Shown: piece by piece, positions 29,538-37,434 of the stretch
How positions within the stretch are numbered: position 1 is the stretch's first letter
How the letters are laid out: each line of letters opens with the position of its first letter
From: Pandoraea anhela
GTDB lineage: Bacteria > Pseudomonadota > Gammaproteobacteria > Burkholderiales > Burkholderiaceae
Assembly (NCBI RefSeq): GCF_902459655.1
Contig: NZ_CABPSB010000012.1
Location: forward strand, 1 to 64,000
Reading direction: 5' to 3'
Length of the DNA: 64,000 bases
Notes under the pieces: generated by a model
The model's database searches: none
The model's input: the letters and a program-made list of their open reading frames with translations, nothing else
What the model was told of the DNA's origin: nothing
Position numbers and translations under genes: made by a program

Positions 29538-31349
29538 TCAGCGCGCCAGAACCATCCCGACGAAAATCGCGTTGTTGATGGCGTGAATCACGATGGGCAC
29601 TGCCAGTCCGTGCGTCTTCTTGGCCAGCCAGCCGGTGGTGAGGCCGAACAGCATGAAGAACAGAAAGTGTTTGGCGTCGAAGTGCACCGACGCGAAGATC
29701 ACGGCCTGCCAGAGGTTGGCGGCGGCGAAGCTCATGTGGCGTGTCAGGCCGCCCAGCAAACAGCCCCGGAACACAAACTCCTCGACAATCGGCACGGCGA
29801 TGGCGATCAGCAGGAAAGCGAGTCCTGCCCCGCCTGCCTGTTCGGCGCTGCGCACGATGATTTCGTTCCAGACGGGCTTGTCGGGGGTGTCCGGCAAGCC
29901 GTGTCGCGTCATCGTCCACGCGCTCAGCGCCGTGATCGTCAGCAAAATGGCGGGCCAGATGAACCAGCGCACCTTCCATTGCCCGTCGCCGGGCCACTGA
30001 CGCCATCCGAACTTCCACAAGGTATGGGCGAGGGCGAGCGAAACGAGACCGAGCGTGATGAATTGGGCAATCGCGAGTTTGGGTTGGGCCAGCGGCAGAT
30101 CCGCCGGCATGCCCGTGCCTGACGTCGAGGTCTGCCCTATCATGAGCGCCGGAACGACCCAGGTGACGAGGCAGAACACGGCGAGTCCGTACCACGCATG
30201 CCGCAAGCCGATTCCCTCGAAGATCGGCAGGGTCGGTCGGCCTTTGCGAGCACGCACCGTACCGACGTAGTGCACCGGAAACATCAGCAGACCGGGCAGC
30301 GACACGATGCACAGACCGATCGCGATCAATGTGAGCATGAGCCCGAGGAATGCCGGATGCATGGCCGCTAACGGGTCGATGGTGAGCAGCACCGCGTACG
30401 ACTGCGAGAGCGGCCACCGGTTGCCCGTGTCGTGTTCGAGCGAGGACTGGAGCGCGGTCGATGCGGCTTTACCGTCGCCGGCGGCGAGTGCGACCGACAA
30501 GCGCAGCGCGCGATTCTGCGCAATCTCGGCAGCGCCGGGCTGGGTATCCGCGAGGGCGCGTTGTGCGCCGGCGGCGTCCCCCGCCTGAAGCAGGGCGCGG
30601 GCGCTGGTGTATGCGTCGATCTTCAATCCGGCCTGCTGCATGCGTTGGAGCAGCTCGCGCGCGGTGGTGCCGGGCAGCACATCGTAGGCGGTGTTGATGC
30701 GAGTGCTCGCCAGCCAGGGCACTTTGGGCGCGGGGGCGTCCATCAGCAGACGCGTTGCCTGCGTCTTGTCGCCCGTCGAGGCAAGATAACGAACGGCGAG
30801 CAGCAGCACGGGCGTCTCTGGCCAGAGTCTGGCGGACTCCACCGCATGTTTGCCCGCGTTGCGCTTGTCCTGCGTGGCCTCGTAGGCATTGGCAAGTGCG
30901 GCATGCAGACGGCCGCGATCACCCGGCGACCAGCGCGCCGATGTCTCCAGAAGCGCCAGACCTTGCTCGATGGCGGCCTTGCCATGGGTGCTTTGCAGCG
31001 TATACAGCGCAACCTCCGGCACCGCGCCGAATTTTTCCTTGAGCGTTTCCTGGCAGATCGAAAGGTCCGTTTGCGCTTGTGCCGCCCAGCGCACGTCTTC
31101 CGACCACGAATAGTTCTGCATGAACTGGCAGCGTGCGAGCGCCAGCGCCGTATCGGCGGGGCGCTCGCGAATGGCGGCGTCGAACGTCGCGACGATCTCG
31201 CGATACTTGGCGTGCGATGCCGCATCGACCTGCTGTGTGAGTACATCCTGAGTCAGCAGCGGATTTCCCTTCGAGGGGGCGGCGTGGGCGTGGGTGAGCG
31301 GCAGGAGGCCGAGCGCGGCCACCAAGAGAGAACGAAAGATGCGGTACAC
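29538..31349 (-). CDS. CPBP-family intramembrane metalloprotease with N-terminal TPR-like region
   Basis: The 603-residue protein begins with a signal peptide (LLVAALGLLPLTHAHA). A roughly 330-residue soluble, helical TPR-like region follows (LALARCQFMQNYSW, ALANAYEATQDKRNA). About eight membrane segments then include the CPBP/Rce1-like protease core: EEFVFRG near residue 523, FASVHFD near 554 and HAINNAIF near 589. The glutamates and histidine are the expected metal-site residues. I chose GTG 31349, because everything upstream in frame is non-coding in style. Fusion of a periplasmic TPR domain to a CPBP protease is uncommon. Candidate roles include processing of cell-envelope proteins or bacteriocin-immunity-like functions; the substrate is unknown. 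Confidence 0.82.
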   Translation of the reverse strand: MYRIFRSLLVAALGLLPLTHAHAAPSKGNPLLTQDVLTQQVDAASHAKYREIVATFDAAIRERPADTALALARCQFMQNYSWSEDVRWAAQAQTDLSICQETLKEKFGAVPEVALYTLQSTHGKAAIEQGLALLETSARWSPGDRGRLHAALANAYEATQDKRNAGKHAVESARLWPETPVLLLAVRYLASTGDKTQATRLLMDAPAPKVPWLASTRINTAYDVLPGTTARELLQRMQQAGLKIDAYTSARALLQAGDAAGAQRALADTQPGAAEIAQNRALRLSVALAAGDGKAASTALQSSLEHDTGNRWPLSQSYAVLLTIDPLAAMHPAFLGLMLTLIAIGLCIVSLPGLLMFPVHYVGTVRARKGRPTLPIFEGIGLRHAWYGLAVFCLVTWVVPALMIGQTSTSGTGMPADLPLAQPKLAIAQFITLGLVSLALAHTLWKFGWRQWPGDGQWKVRWFIWPAILLTITALSAWTMTRHGLPDTPDKPVWNEIIVRSAEQAGGAGLAFLLIAIAVPIVEEFVFRGCLLGGLTRHMSFAAANLWQAVIFASVHFDAKHFLFFMLFGLTTGWLAKKTHGLAVPIVIHAINNAIFVGMVLAR

Positions 31350-31513
31350 GCGAGATTTCCCGGAATATTGTCGTCGTCGACTGCACAGGCAGTCTGCCTG
31401 AGTGGCATAACGACTCGAGGATGCCCGAACTGAAATGGCGCCGGCTATCGGGAAACGATGCTCCATCTCGAGTGAGCCTTCGGAAATCGCGACGCGCCAT
31501 CGCTTGCCGTCAT

Positions 31514-31528
31514 GCACGGTGCTGGGCA
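31514..31528. promoter_or_regulatory. Weak NtrC-like enhancer site
   Basis: GCAC-N5-TGGGCA resembles the NtrC consensus GCAC-N5-TGGTGC with a mismatch. Its centre is 62 bp, about six helical turns, from the stronger site at 31576-31590, a spacing expected for cooperative binding. Confidence 0.4.
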
Positions 31529-31575
31529 TGACGCGCACGATCGCCGGCCAGTCGCGTGCCGGACGACCCGCCGGC

Positions 31576-31590
31576 GCACGGTAATGGTGC
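31576..31590. promoter_or_regulatory. NtrC-like enhancer site
   Basis: GCAC-GGTAA-TGGTGC matches the NtrC consensus GCAC-N5-TGGTGC exactly. It sits in a longer dyad, GGCGCAC (31573-31579) and GTGCGCC (31587-31593). It lies about 167 bp upstream of the sigma54 -24 element, a normal enhancer distance. Confidence 0.65.
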
Positions 31591-31593
31591 GCC

Positions 31594-31611
31594 GCCGCAT
31601 CGCGATGCGGC
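31594..31611. repeat. 18-bp perfect palindrome beside the NtrC-like site
   Basis: GCCGCATCGCGATGCGGC is its own reverse complement. It abuts the NtrC-like dyad directly; role unknown. Confidence 0.6.
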
Positions 31612-31756
31612 ATTGTGCCCGTTGCCATGCCATGACGCCGGGGGCCGCAGATAGCTTCGGGCGTCGCGCATCTAGACCTCATGCGTCAGGTGCGCTCCGC
31701 CGAATGCCCCGTGAAATGGACGTCCAACGGATTTCGCTGCTGAGAGGATGCGCACT

Positions 31757-31772
31757 TGGCACGCCAATTGCT
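31757..31772 (+). promoter_or_regulatory. Sigma54 (-24/-12) promoter of the nitrate transporter
   Basis: TGGCACG-N4-TTGCT, the same perfect sigma54 sequence as in the prp promoter, places the transcription start near 31783. The resulting leader is about 166 nt long. Confidence 0.85.
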
Positions 31773-31782
31773 AAGCATTGCA

Positions 31783-31948
31783 TAAGGCCAACGGCGGCCG
31801 AGTAAAGACAAGCGAATTTTCTGCACCGCATGCATGACCTCGCGAAAGCGGGGATTTCGGGGCAACGGCGTCCCGGAGCTACAGGTCTGTTTTCAGGCCG
31901 ACGGCTTCGGGACGCTTTTTTTTTCGGCATACGAACACGAGGGTACCC
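31783..31948 (+). promoter_or_regulatory. ANTAR-type (NasR/NasT) antitermination leader
   Basis: The predicted leader contains two hairpins with the identical hexaloop AACGGC, having A at loop position 1 and G at position 4, the known signature for ANTAR proteins. Hairpin 1 is GGCC-loop-GGCC (31786-31799). Hairpin 2 is a 6-bp stem, CGGGGC-loop-GTCCCG (31858-31875). A GAAA-loop hairpin lies between them (31838-31853). Hairpin 2 uses the same bases as the 5' arm of the terminator at 31868-31924, so the two structures are mutually exclusive. This matches nitrate-responsive antitermination in nas operons. The cognate ANTAR protein is not in this window. Confidence 0.75.
31868..31924 (+). terminator. 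Conditional intrinsic terminator (attenuator)
   Basis: GCGTCCCG (31868-31875) pairs with CGGGACGC (31908-31915). The stem continues inward through GAGC/GCTT and GGTCTG/CAGGCC around a TTTT loop, and nine T residues follow. It lies 25 nt before the transporter ATG, and no plus-strand gene precedes it, so it can only attenuate the transporter transcript. Confidence 0.88.
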
Positions 31949-33337
31949 ATGAGCACGCTCACGCAATCGTTGAAAAGTGGCAACTGGCGCGCGCTGGTTG
32001 CGTGTTTTCTCTACTTCGACACGGGTTTCACCGTCTGGGTGATGCTCGGCCCGCTGGCCCCGTTCATCGGCAAGGACATTGCGATGACGCCCGCTCAGAC
32101 CGGCTTCCTCGTGGCCGTGCCGGTGCTGGGCGCCGCGATTCTTCGCGTGACGCTGGGCAATCTCTATCAGGCCTACGACGGTCGCAAGATCGCGTTGATG
32201 GGCCTCGTGCTGTCGGCGATCCCCTCGGTCGTGCTGCTGCTGATGCCGGGCACGCCGTCGTACACCCTGCTGCTCGTGCTCGGCGTGTTCCTGGGCGTGG
32301 GCGGCGCAAGCTTCGCCGTGGCGCTGCCGATGGCCGGCAGCAACTATCCGCCGAAAGTGCAGGGCCTCGTGCTCGGTCTCGCTGCTGCGGGTAACGTCGG
32401 CGCCGTGCTCGACGGCTTCATGTTCCCGGGGCTGGCCGAGCACTTCGGCTGGGCGCACGCCGCCGGCGCCGCGCTGCCGCTGCTCGCGCTCGCTGCGCTG
32501 GCGCTGGTGTTCTGGGCGAAGGATCTGGGCGTGAAGTCGGGTAGCGCACCGCGTGCGTTCTCCAGCTTCTTCGTGACGGTATTCGGTCTCGTCGCCCTCG
32601 TGCTATGCGTGCACGCCGGTGCGTTCGGCGAAGGCAAGGCTGGCGTTCTGCTGCTGCCGGTGCTGGGTGCACTGCTCGCGATCGCGGTGCTGCCGCGCCA
32701 CTATCGCGGGGTGCTCGGCGAGCGCGACACGTGGGTCATCATGCTGGTCTACAGCATCACGTTCGGCGGCTTCGTGGGCATGTCGTCGTATGTCACCACG
32801 CTGCTGATTTCGTTGTACGGCATGCCGCGTCTCGAGGCCGGCCTGTTCATGTCGCTGCTCGCCTTCCTCGGCGCGCTGGTGCGCCCCATCGGCGGTCTGG
32901 TGGCGGACCGCATCTCCGGGGTGCGTGCGCTCGTGCTGCTGCTCGCCGCCATCTCGATCATCGATTTCGTCTTCGCCGCGTGGATGCCCCCGCAAGGCGC
33001 CGGTATCGCGCTGCTCGTGCTGGTCTACGTGTGCTTCGGTCTGGGCAACGGGGCCACGTTCCAGCTCGTGCCGCAACGCTGGCAAGGCAAGACAGGCCTG
33101 ATGTCGGGGATCATCGGCGCCGCCGGCGGTATCGGCGGCTTCTATCTGCCGGTGATCATGGGCATCGCCAAGGAGTCGACCGGCAGCTATCAGATGGGCT
33201 TCGCGACGTTCGGGGCGCTGGCGGCGCTGGCTTTCGTCCTGGTGGTCGCCCTGCGCACGCACTGGATGTCGTGGGCGTTGCCCAAGGAAGTGGCCGGTGC
33301 GCCGGTGCTCGCCGGGGGCGTGGCGCACGCAGAGTAG
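31949..33337 (+). CDS. Nitrate/nitrite transporter, NNP family (NarK/NasA-like)
   Basis: The 462-residue MFS protein of the nitrate/nitrite porter family has about twelve membrane segments. Family features include GPLAPFIGKDIAMTPAQTGF, GLAAAGNVGAVLDGFMFPGL, GNGATFQLVPQRW and the nitrate signature region GIIGAAGGIGGFYLPVIMG. A weak GAGGG precedes the ATG. The sigma54/NtrC plus ANTAR-type control region points to nitrogen-limited, nitrate-induced expression, so assimilation is more likely than respiration. No nitrate or nitrite reductase gene is adjacent. The protein ends inside an 11-bp tandem repeat. Confidence 0.9.
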   Translation: MSTLTQSLKSGNWRALVACFLYFDTGFTVWVMLGPLAPFIGKDIAMTPAQTGFLVAVPVLGAAILRVTLGNLYQAYDGRKIALMGLVLSAIPSVVLLLMPGTPSYTLLLVLGVFLGVGGASFAVALPMAGSNYPPKVQGLVLGLAAAGNVGAVLDGFMFPGLAEHFGWAHAAGAALPLLALAALALVFWAKDLGVKSGSAPRAFSSFFVTVFGLVALVLCVHAGAFGEGKAGVLLLPVLGALLAIAVLPRHYRGVLGERDTWVIMLVYSITFGGFVGMSSYVTTLLISLYGMPRLEAGLFMSLLAFLGALVRPIGGLVADRISGVRALVLLLAAISIIDFVFAAWMPPQGAGIALLVLVYVCFGLGNGATFQLVPQRWQGKTGLMSGIIGAAGGIGGFYLPVIMGIAKESTGSYQMGFATFGALAALAFVLVVALRTHWMSWALPKEVAGAPVLAGGVAHAE

Positions 33338-33365
33338 GGGCGGAGTAGGGGCAGAGTAGGGGCAG
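33333..33365 (+). repeat. 11-bp triple tandem repeat over the transporter stop codon
   Basis: AGTAGGGGCGG, AGTAGGGGCAG and AGTAGGGGCAG are contiguous and include the TAG stop of the transporter. A fourth degenerate copy follows. Confidence 0.8.
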
Positions 33366-33405
33366 AGTCGGGCGGCGTAGGCGTGGAGCCCTATCACTCG
33401 CCCTA

Positions 33406-34230
33406 TCACGCGCCCGGTCGGAACAGCGCGTTGAGCGTTGCGCCGCTGGCCGCGCCGTCGAACCCGTCGAAGCGCCCCTCGGCGAGCGCCTGCGCGGCAT
33501 GCATGAAGCCGCCCCACGCCGAGCGCGCGAGTGCGCCACCGACGCTCACGCGTCGCACGCCGAGGCTCGCCAGCGTCTGCAAGGTGAACGGCGATGTCGC
33601 ACCGATCAGCACGTTGACCGGCTTGGGCGCGACCGCCGCCACCACGGCGCGGATCTGCTCGGCGGACTGGATCCCGGGGGCGTAAAGGCAATCCGCACCC
33701 GCTTCGGCATACGCCTGCAGGCGTTGGATCGTATCTTCGAGATCGGGCACCCCCGCGAAGAAGTTCTCCGCGCGGCCCACGAGCAAGGTGTCGCCCCCGG
33801 TCTCGTCGATGGCGCGACGGGCGGCGCGCATGCGGGCAACGGCTTCGTCGATAGGGAAGAGCGGCGCGTGGTCGATGCCTGTCGAGTCTTCGATGGACAA
33901 CCCGGCGACGCCTGTCGCCACCGCCATCTTCACGCTTTGCGCCACCTCGTCGGGCGTGCTGCCGAATCCGCTTTCGAAGTCGGCGTTCACCGGAAGGTCG
34001 GTGGCGTCGACGAGTGTGCGCAAATGCGCAAGCACGCTGTCGCGCGTCACGCCGTTATCGGGGCGTCCCGTCGACCAGGCGAATCCGGAACTGGTGGACG
34101 CAATCGCCTGAAAGCCGATGTGTTCGAGATACCGGGCGCTGCCGGCGTCCCAGGGATTGGGGATGACGAAACAACCGGCGAGGTGGAGCTCGCGAAACGC
34201 GGCGCGTTTTTCGGCGGTGCTGCGGGGCAT
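33406..34230 (-). CDS. Isocitrate lyase/PEP mutase-superfamily protein
   Basis: The 274-residue protein belongs to the isocitrate lyase/phosphoenolpyruvate mutase superfamily. Visible features are FRELHLAGCFVIPNPWDAGS, FAWSTGRPDN, NADFESGFG and the metal-site segment GLSIEDSTG. The classic KKCGH catalytic loop of true lyases is absent; here the equivalent stretch is short (STGIDHAPLF). It is therefore probably an oxaloacetase/PEP-mutase-like or uncharacterised relative rather than isocitrate or methylisocitrate lyase. AGGAG supports ATG 34230. It stands alone. Confidence 0.85.
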   Translation of the reverse strand: MPRSTAEKRAAFRELHLAGCFVIPNPWDAGSARYLEHIGFQAIASTSSGFAWSTGRPDNGVTRDSVLAHLRTLVDATDLPVNADFESGFGSTPDEVAQSVKMAVATGVAGLSIEDSTGIDHAPLFPIDEAVARMRAARRAIDETGGDTLLVGRAENFFAGVPDLEDTIQRLQAYAEAGADCLYAPGIQSAEQIRAVVAAVAPKPVNVLIGATSPFTLQTLASLGVRRVSVGGALARSAWGGFMHAAQALAEGRFDGFDGAASGATLNALFRPGA

Positions 34231-34507
34231 GGCGTGTCTCCTGAGGGGCGGCGCAGTTCGTTGCACGCTGCGCACGGAATGGCCCGATCATCGCGGTTTT
34301 GTTGCCCGCTCGCAAGGCAGATTCCATGAAGGAGAACGAGACGCATCGGGAAATACCGATCGCCAGACGTTTTTGTGCGCGTCGTAAAACGCAGCGCCCT
34401 TGCTGCGCCGGTCATTCGGGGTAATATTTTTTACGGCAACGCGGGAATAAGCGCGCTTCAACCGGCGTTATGCAATCATCTTCCCGCGTATTTTCAGGAC
34501 GTCTATC

Positions 34508-35140
34508 GTGAATTCTCTGCCTCCCTCAGCCACTTCCGCATCTGCCGGCAAGCCACGCGTTGCCCTGTACGAAGATCCGAAGTACACCCGTGTCGCCATG
34601 CTGCTGCATTGGGCGGTCGCGCTGCTGATGCTCGGCAATGTCGCCATCGGCCAGACGATCGCCCTGCTGCCCGATGCCACGCTCGAGAAAATCGACGTGC
34701 GCTTCTGGATCGATCTGCACAAGTCCGTCGGCATCACGGTGCTGGGGCTCGCGATGCTGCGCATTCTGTGGCGCGTCACGCACCGCCCGCCCGCGTTGTC
34801 GCATGTCTTCGCGTCGTGGGAGCGCGCCGCAGCGCATCTGGTGCACTGGCTGCTGTATGCGCTGATCTTCGCGATGCCGCTCTCGGGCTGGGCGCACGAC
34901 TCGGCGTGGGTGGCCGCATCGACACATCCGCTGGTGCTGTTCGGCGCCGTGCCGTTCCCGCGCATGGGCTTTCTGATGGCGATGAGCGACGCGAGCAAGG
35001 ATTACTGGCATGGCGTGCTGGGCGATGTCCACACCTACTGCGCCTACGCCCTGTACGGATTGCTGGCGCTGCATATCGGCGGTGCGCTCAAGCATCAGTG
35101 GATCGACCGTCACCCGGTGATTGGCCGGATGCTGCCGTGA
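34508..35140 (+). CDS. Cytochrome b561-family di-haem membrane protein
   Basis: The 210-residue protein has four transmembrane segments and the b561/CybB pattern, with histidines in the first helix (VAMLLHWAVALLM), HKSVGITVLGLAMLRILWR, AAHLVHWLLYALIFAMPLSG and LHIGGALKHQW. Such proteins move electrons across or within the inner membrane, for example from superoxide to ubiquinone. It begins at GTG 34508. The glycosyltransferase gene follows with a possible GTGA overlap. Confidence 0.9.
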   Translation: MNSLPPSATSASAGKPRVALYEDPKYTRVAMLLHWAVALLMLGNVAIGQTIALLPDATLEKIDVRFWIDLHKSVGITVLGLAMLRILWRVTHRPPALSHVFASWERAAAHLVHWLLYALIFAMPLSGWAHDSAWVAASTHPLVLFGAVPFPRMGFLMAMSDASKDYWHGVLGDVHTYCAYALYGLLALHIGGALKHQWIDRHPVIGRMLP

Positions 35141-35160
35141 GTGCGTCCCCGAGCCGGATC

Positions 35161-36705
35161 ATGACCCAGACCATCGAGACGGGCGTTGCCCGACTGGAAG
35201 CGGCGCGCGAGCAACATTCGCCGCGCTTTACCCTACCGCCCACGCCGCTCGCGAGCTGGCTGGTGCATGCCGGCGTCGCCGTGCTGTGGTGCCTGCTGTT
35301 TGCGCAGGCGTTCGTGCTCAAAGGCGTTTTTGCATGGGGCACCGGCGTGGCCTACGTCGCCTACGACACCGTGTTGCTGGCCTTCGTCTTCTGGCAGGCG
35401 TGGCGCTTGATGCGCCCGGACCCGGACGAGACGTGGGGCAATGCCGATAATGCCGGTAATGTCGGCAATGTGGGATCCGTGCGGGCCTCGGTGCGCACGT
35501 CGGCGCGGCTCACGCTCGGCGTGGTCGTGGCGGCGCACAACGAGGCGGCGGCGCTGCCGGTAACGCTGCGGGCGCTGATGGCAGGCCGCCATGTGCCCGA
35601 TGCCATCGTGATCGCGGACGACGGTTCGCACGACGGCACCGTCGCCTTGCTCACCGGCGAATACGGGCTAGTCGATCCGGGCCTGGGCGCCCTGAGTGCC
35701 GCGAGCACGCGTTATCCGAACCTGCGCTGGTTGCGCGTGCCGCACGGCGGCAAGGCGAAGGCGCTCAATGCCGCGCTCGTCGGCATGGACACCGATATCG
35801 TGATGACGGTCGATGCCGACACGTTGCTCGACGCGGGCGCCTGCGCGGCGATGCACGACGCGTTCGCCCGTCGCCCGCGTCTGGTCGCGGCCACCGGCGT
35901 ACTCACGCCGGTATGCGGCGACACCATGAGCGCGCGCGTGTTGCAGTTCTTCCAGACGTACGAGTACATCCGCAACTTCATCTCCCGCTTCGCCTGGATG
36001 CGGGCTGACGGCCTGTTGCTGATCTCAGGCGCGTTCGCGTGCTTCCGTCGCGAGGCGGTGCTGGCCGTGGGTGGTTTCGACCCCGCCTGTCTGGTCGAAG
36101 ACTACGAACTGATCCACCGTCTGCGCCGCTACTCGGTGGCCCATGGGCTCGATTGGGAAGTGCGCGTGGTGGGAGGCGCTCAGGCGATCACCGATGCGCC
36201 GGGCAACCTGACGAGTTTCCTGCGTCAACGTCGACGCTGGTTCGCGGGCTTCCTCCAGACGCAATACTGGTATCGCGACATGGTCGGCAACGGCCGCTAC
36301 GGCAATCTCGGTCGCTGGATGTTGCCGGTCAAGGCGTTCGACACGCTTCAGCCGATTTACGGGTTGACGGCCTTCGCACTGCTCGTGACGTTCGTCTGCG
36401 AGGGGCATTACGGGGTGGTGCTGCCGGTCTCCGGGATCATTCTCGGCAAGATCGTCGTCGATCTGGGTTTTCACCTGTGGTCGGTGCATGCGTATCGCCG
36501 CTGGACGGGACACCGCACCGGCACGAGCCTCGGGCTGGCTTTCGTTGCCGCCGTGCTGGAGCCGTTTTCGTTCCAGTTGATGCGCCATACCGGGGCGGCC
36601 ATGGGGTGGGGGCACTTCCTCACGGGGCGTCAGCGTTGGGGTGTTCAGGTGCGACGAGGTATCCTGTCGGGCGAGCGCGGGGCGGAGGTGTCCCGCGAGA
36701 GGTGA
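35161..36705 (+). CDS. Membrane glycosyltransferase, family 2 (processive type)
   Basis: The 514-residue protein has two N-terminal membrane segments, a cytosolic GT2 domain and three or four C-terminal segments, like poly-N-acetylglucosamine or cellulose-type synthases. Catalytic motifs are IADDGSHDGT, DADTLLDAG (DxD), EDYEL and RQRRRWFAG, the QxxRW signature of processive enzymes. I use ATG 35161. A GTG at 35137 overlapping the cytochrome b561 stop (GTGA) is an alternative. Reading frames further upstream belong to another gene. A short NADNAGNVGNVG repeat (9-bp units, 35440-35475) precedes the catalytic domain. The polymer made cannot be deduced. Confidence 0.85.
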   Translation: MTQTIETGVARLEAAREQHSPRFTLPPTPLASWLVHAGVAVLWCLLFAQAFVLKGVFAWGTGVAYVAYDTVLLAFVFWQAWRLMRPDPDETWGNADNAGNVGNVGSVRASVRTSARLTLGVVVAAHNEAAALPVTLRALMAGRHVPDAIVIADDGSHDGTVALLTGEYGLVDPGLGALSAASTRYPNLRWLRVPHGGKAKALNAALVGMDTDIVMTVDADTLLDAGACAAMHDAFARRPRLVAATGVLTPVCGDTMSARVLQFFQTYEYIRNFISRFAWMRADGLLLISGAFACFRREAVLAVGGFDPACLVEDYELIHRLRRYSVAHGLDWEVRVVGGAQAITDAPGNLTSFLRQRRRWFAGFLQTQYWYRDMVGNGRYGNLGRWMLPVKAFDTLQPIYGLTAFALLVTFVCEGHYGVVLPVSGIILGKIVVDLGFHLWSVHAYRRWTGHRTGTSLGLAFVAAVLEPFSFQLMRHTGAAMGWGHFLTGRQRWGVQVRRGILSGERGAEVSRER

Positions 36706-36729
36706 TTTCCCGGCAGGCTCTTCTCCCCG

Positions 36730-37434
36730 ATGATTCGATCTTCGACGTGGTTGGCAATGGTGTGTGCGCTCGGTGCGGTACTGGGCGCTGCGGGGTGCAC
36801 GACCCCCGTGCCCAAGCCGGCAGGCCCTGACTATGTGGCGCAAGGCGGCGCTGCCGAAGGGCGCGGCGACTGGAACGCCGCCCGACGGGCCTTTGGGCAG
36901 GCGGTGCTGGTGGCCGACCAGTCGGGCTGGCCGGCGTCGCAACGCGCGGCGGTGCATTTCGACTACGGACGGGCGCTGGGCGTGACCTGCTATTACACCG
37001 AAGCCGAACGCGAGTTGAATCAGGCTTACGATCTCGACATTCTCACGGCGCGCTACCGCTATCCGGCGCTCGTCGAACTGGCCCGGCTGGCGCTCGTGCA
37101 GCGCCGGTTCGACGTCTCGGCCAAGTATTTCGGTCGTGCGCTCGGCACGCTCGACCGTCTGGAGGCCGCACGCAAGGCGCCGTTCGCCTACGCCGAATTG
37201 CTGGACGAATACGCGCAGGCCCTCGGCGGTGCGGGCGACGCCGAGGCGGCGACGCGCATCATCGATCGGGCGGCCAAAGTCCGAGCCGCTGTCGGTGCCG
37301 ATGTCGGTGCCGATGTCGGTGCCGATGTCCGTGCCGATCCCGGCGATGGCGCGCGCAGCCGGCTCGCGTCCCGCACGCCATACGGCAGCCAGTGCGCGCA
37401 GTCGGGCGAAGCCCCGGCAGTGGGGATGCGATGA
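36730..37434 (+). CDS. TPR-containing lipoprotein
   Basis: The 234-residue protein has a signal peptide with lipobox GAAGC, so it is predicted to be a lipoprotein. TPR-like helical pairs follow (GDWNAARRAFGQAV, YTEAERELNQAYDL, FDVSAKYFGRAL). Near the C terminus is VGADVGADVGADVRAD, from four tandem 12-bp units. It lies 24 bp after the glycosyltransferase gene and overlaps mnmH by 4 bp (ATGA). It may serve polysaccharide export together with the glycosyltransferase; this is inference from position. Confidence 0.75.
   Translation: MIRSSTWLAMVCALGAVLGAAGCTTPVPKPAGPDYVAQGGAAEGRGDWNAARRAFGQAVLVADQSGWPASQRAAVHFDYGRALGVTCYYTEAERELNQAYDLDILTARYRYPALVELARLALVQRRFDVSAKYFGRALGTLDRLEAARKAPFAYAELLDEYAQALGGAGDAEAATRIIDRAAKVRAAVGADVGADVGADVRADPGDGARSRLASRTPYGSQCAQSGEAPAVGMR
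37291..37338 (+). repeat. 12-bp tandem repeat (x4) in the TPR lipoprotein gene
   Basis: GTCGGTGCCGAT occurs at 37291, 37303 and 37315, then as GTCCGTGCCGAT at 37327. It encodes the VGAD repeats in frame. Confidence 0.85.

Larger units (their letters stand above)
31350..31948. other. Control region upstream of the nitrate transporter
   Basis: This 599-bp spacer separates the CPBP-protease gene (-) and the nitrate transporter (+). It holds two NtrC-like sites, an 18-bp palindrome, a sigma54 promoter and a structured leader ending in a terminator; each is listed separately. Confidence 0.7.

Noticed and set aside
34375-35160. Upstream extension of the glycosyltransferase frame
   Set aside because: It passes through the cytochrome b561 gene in another frame; the glycosyltransferase begins near 35137 or 35161.
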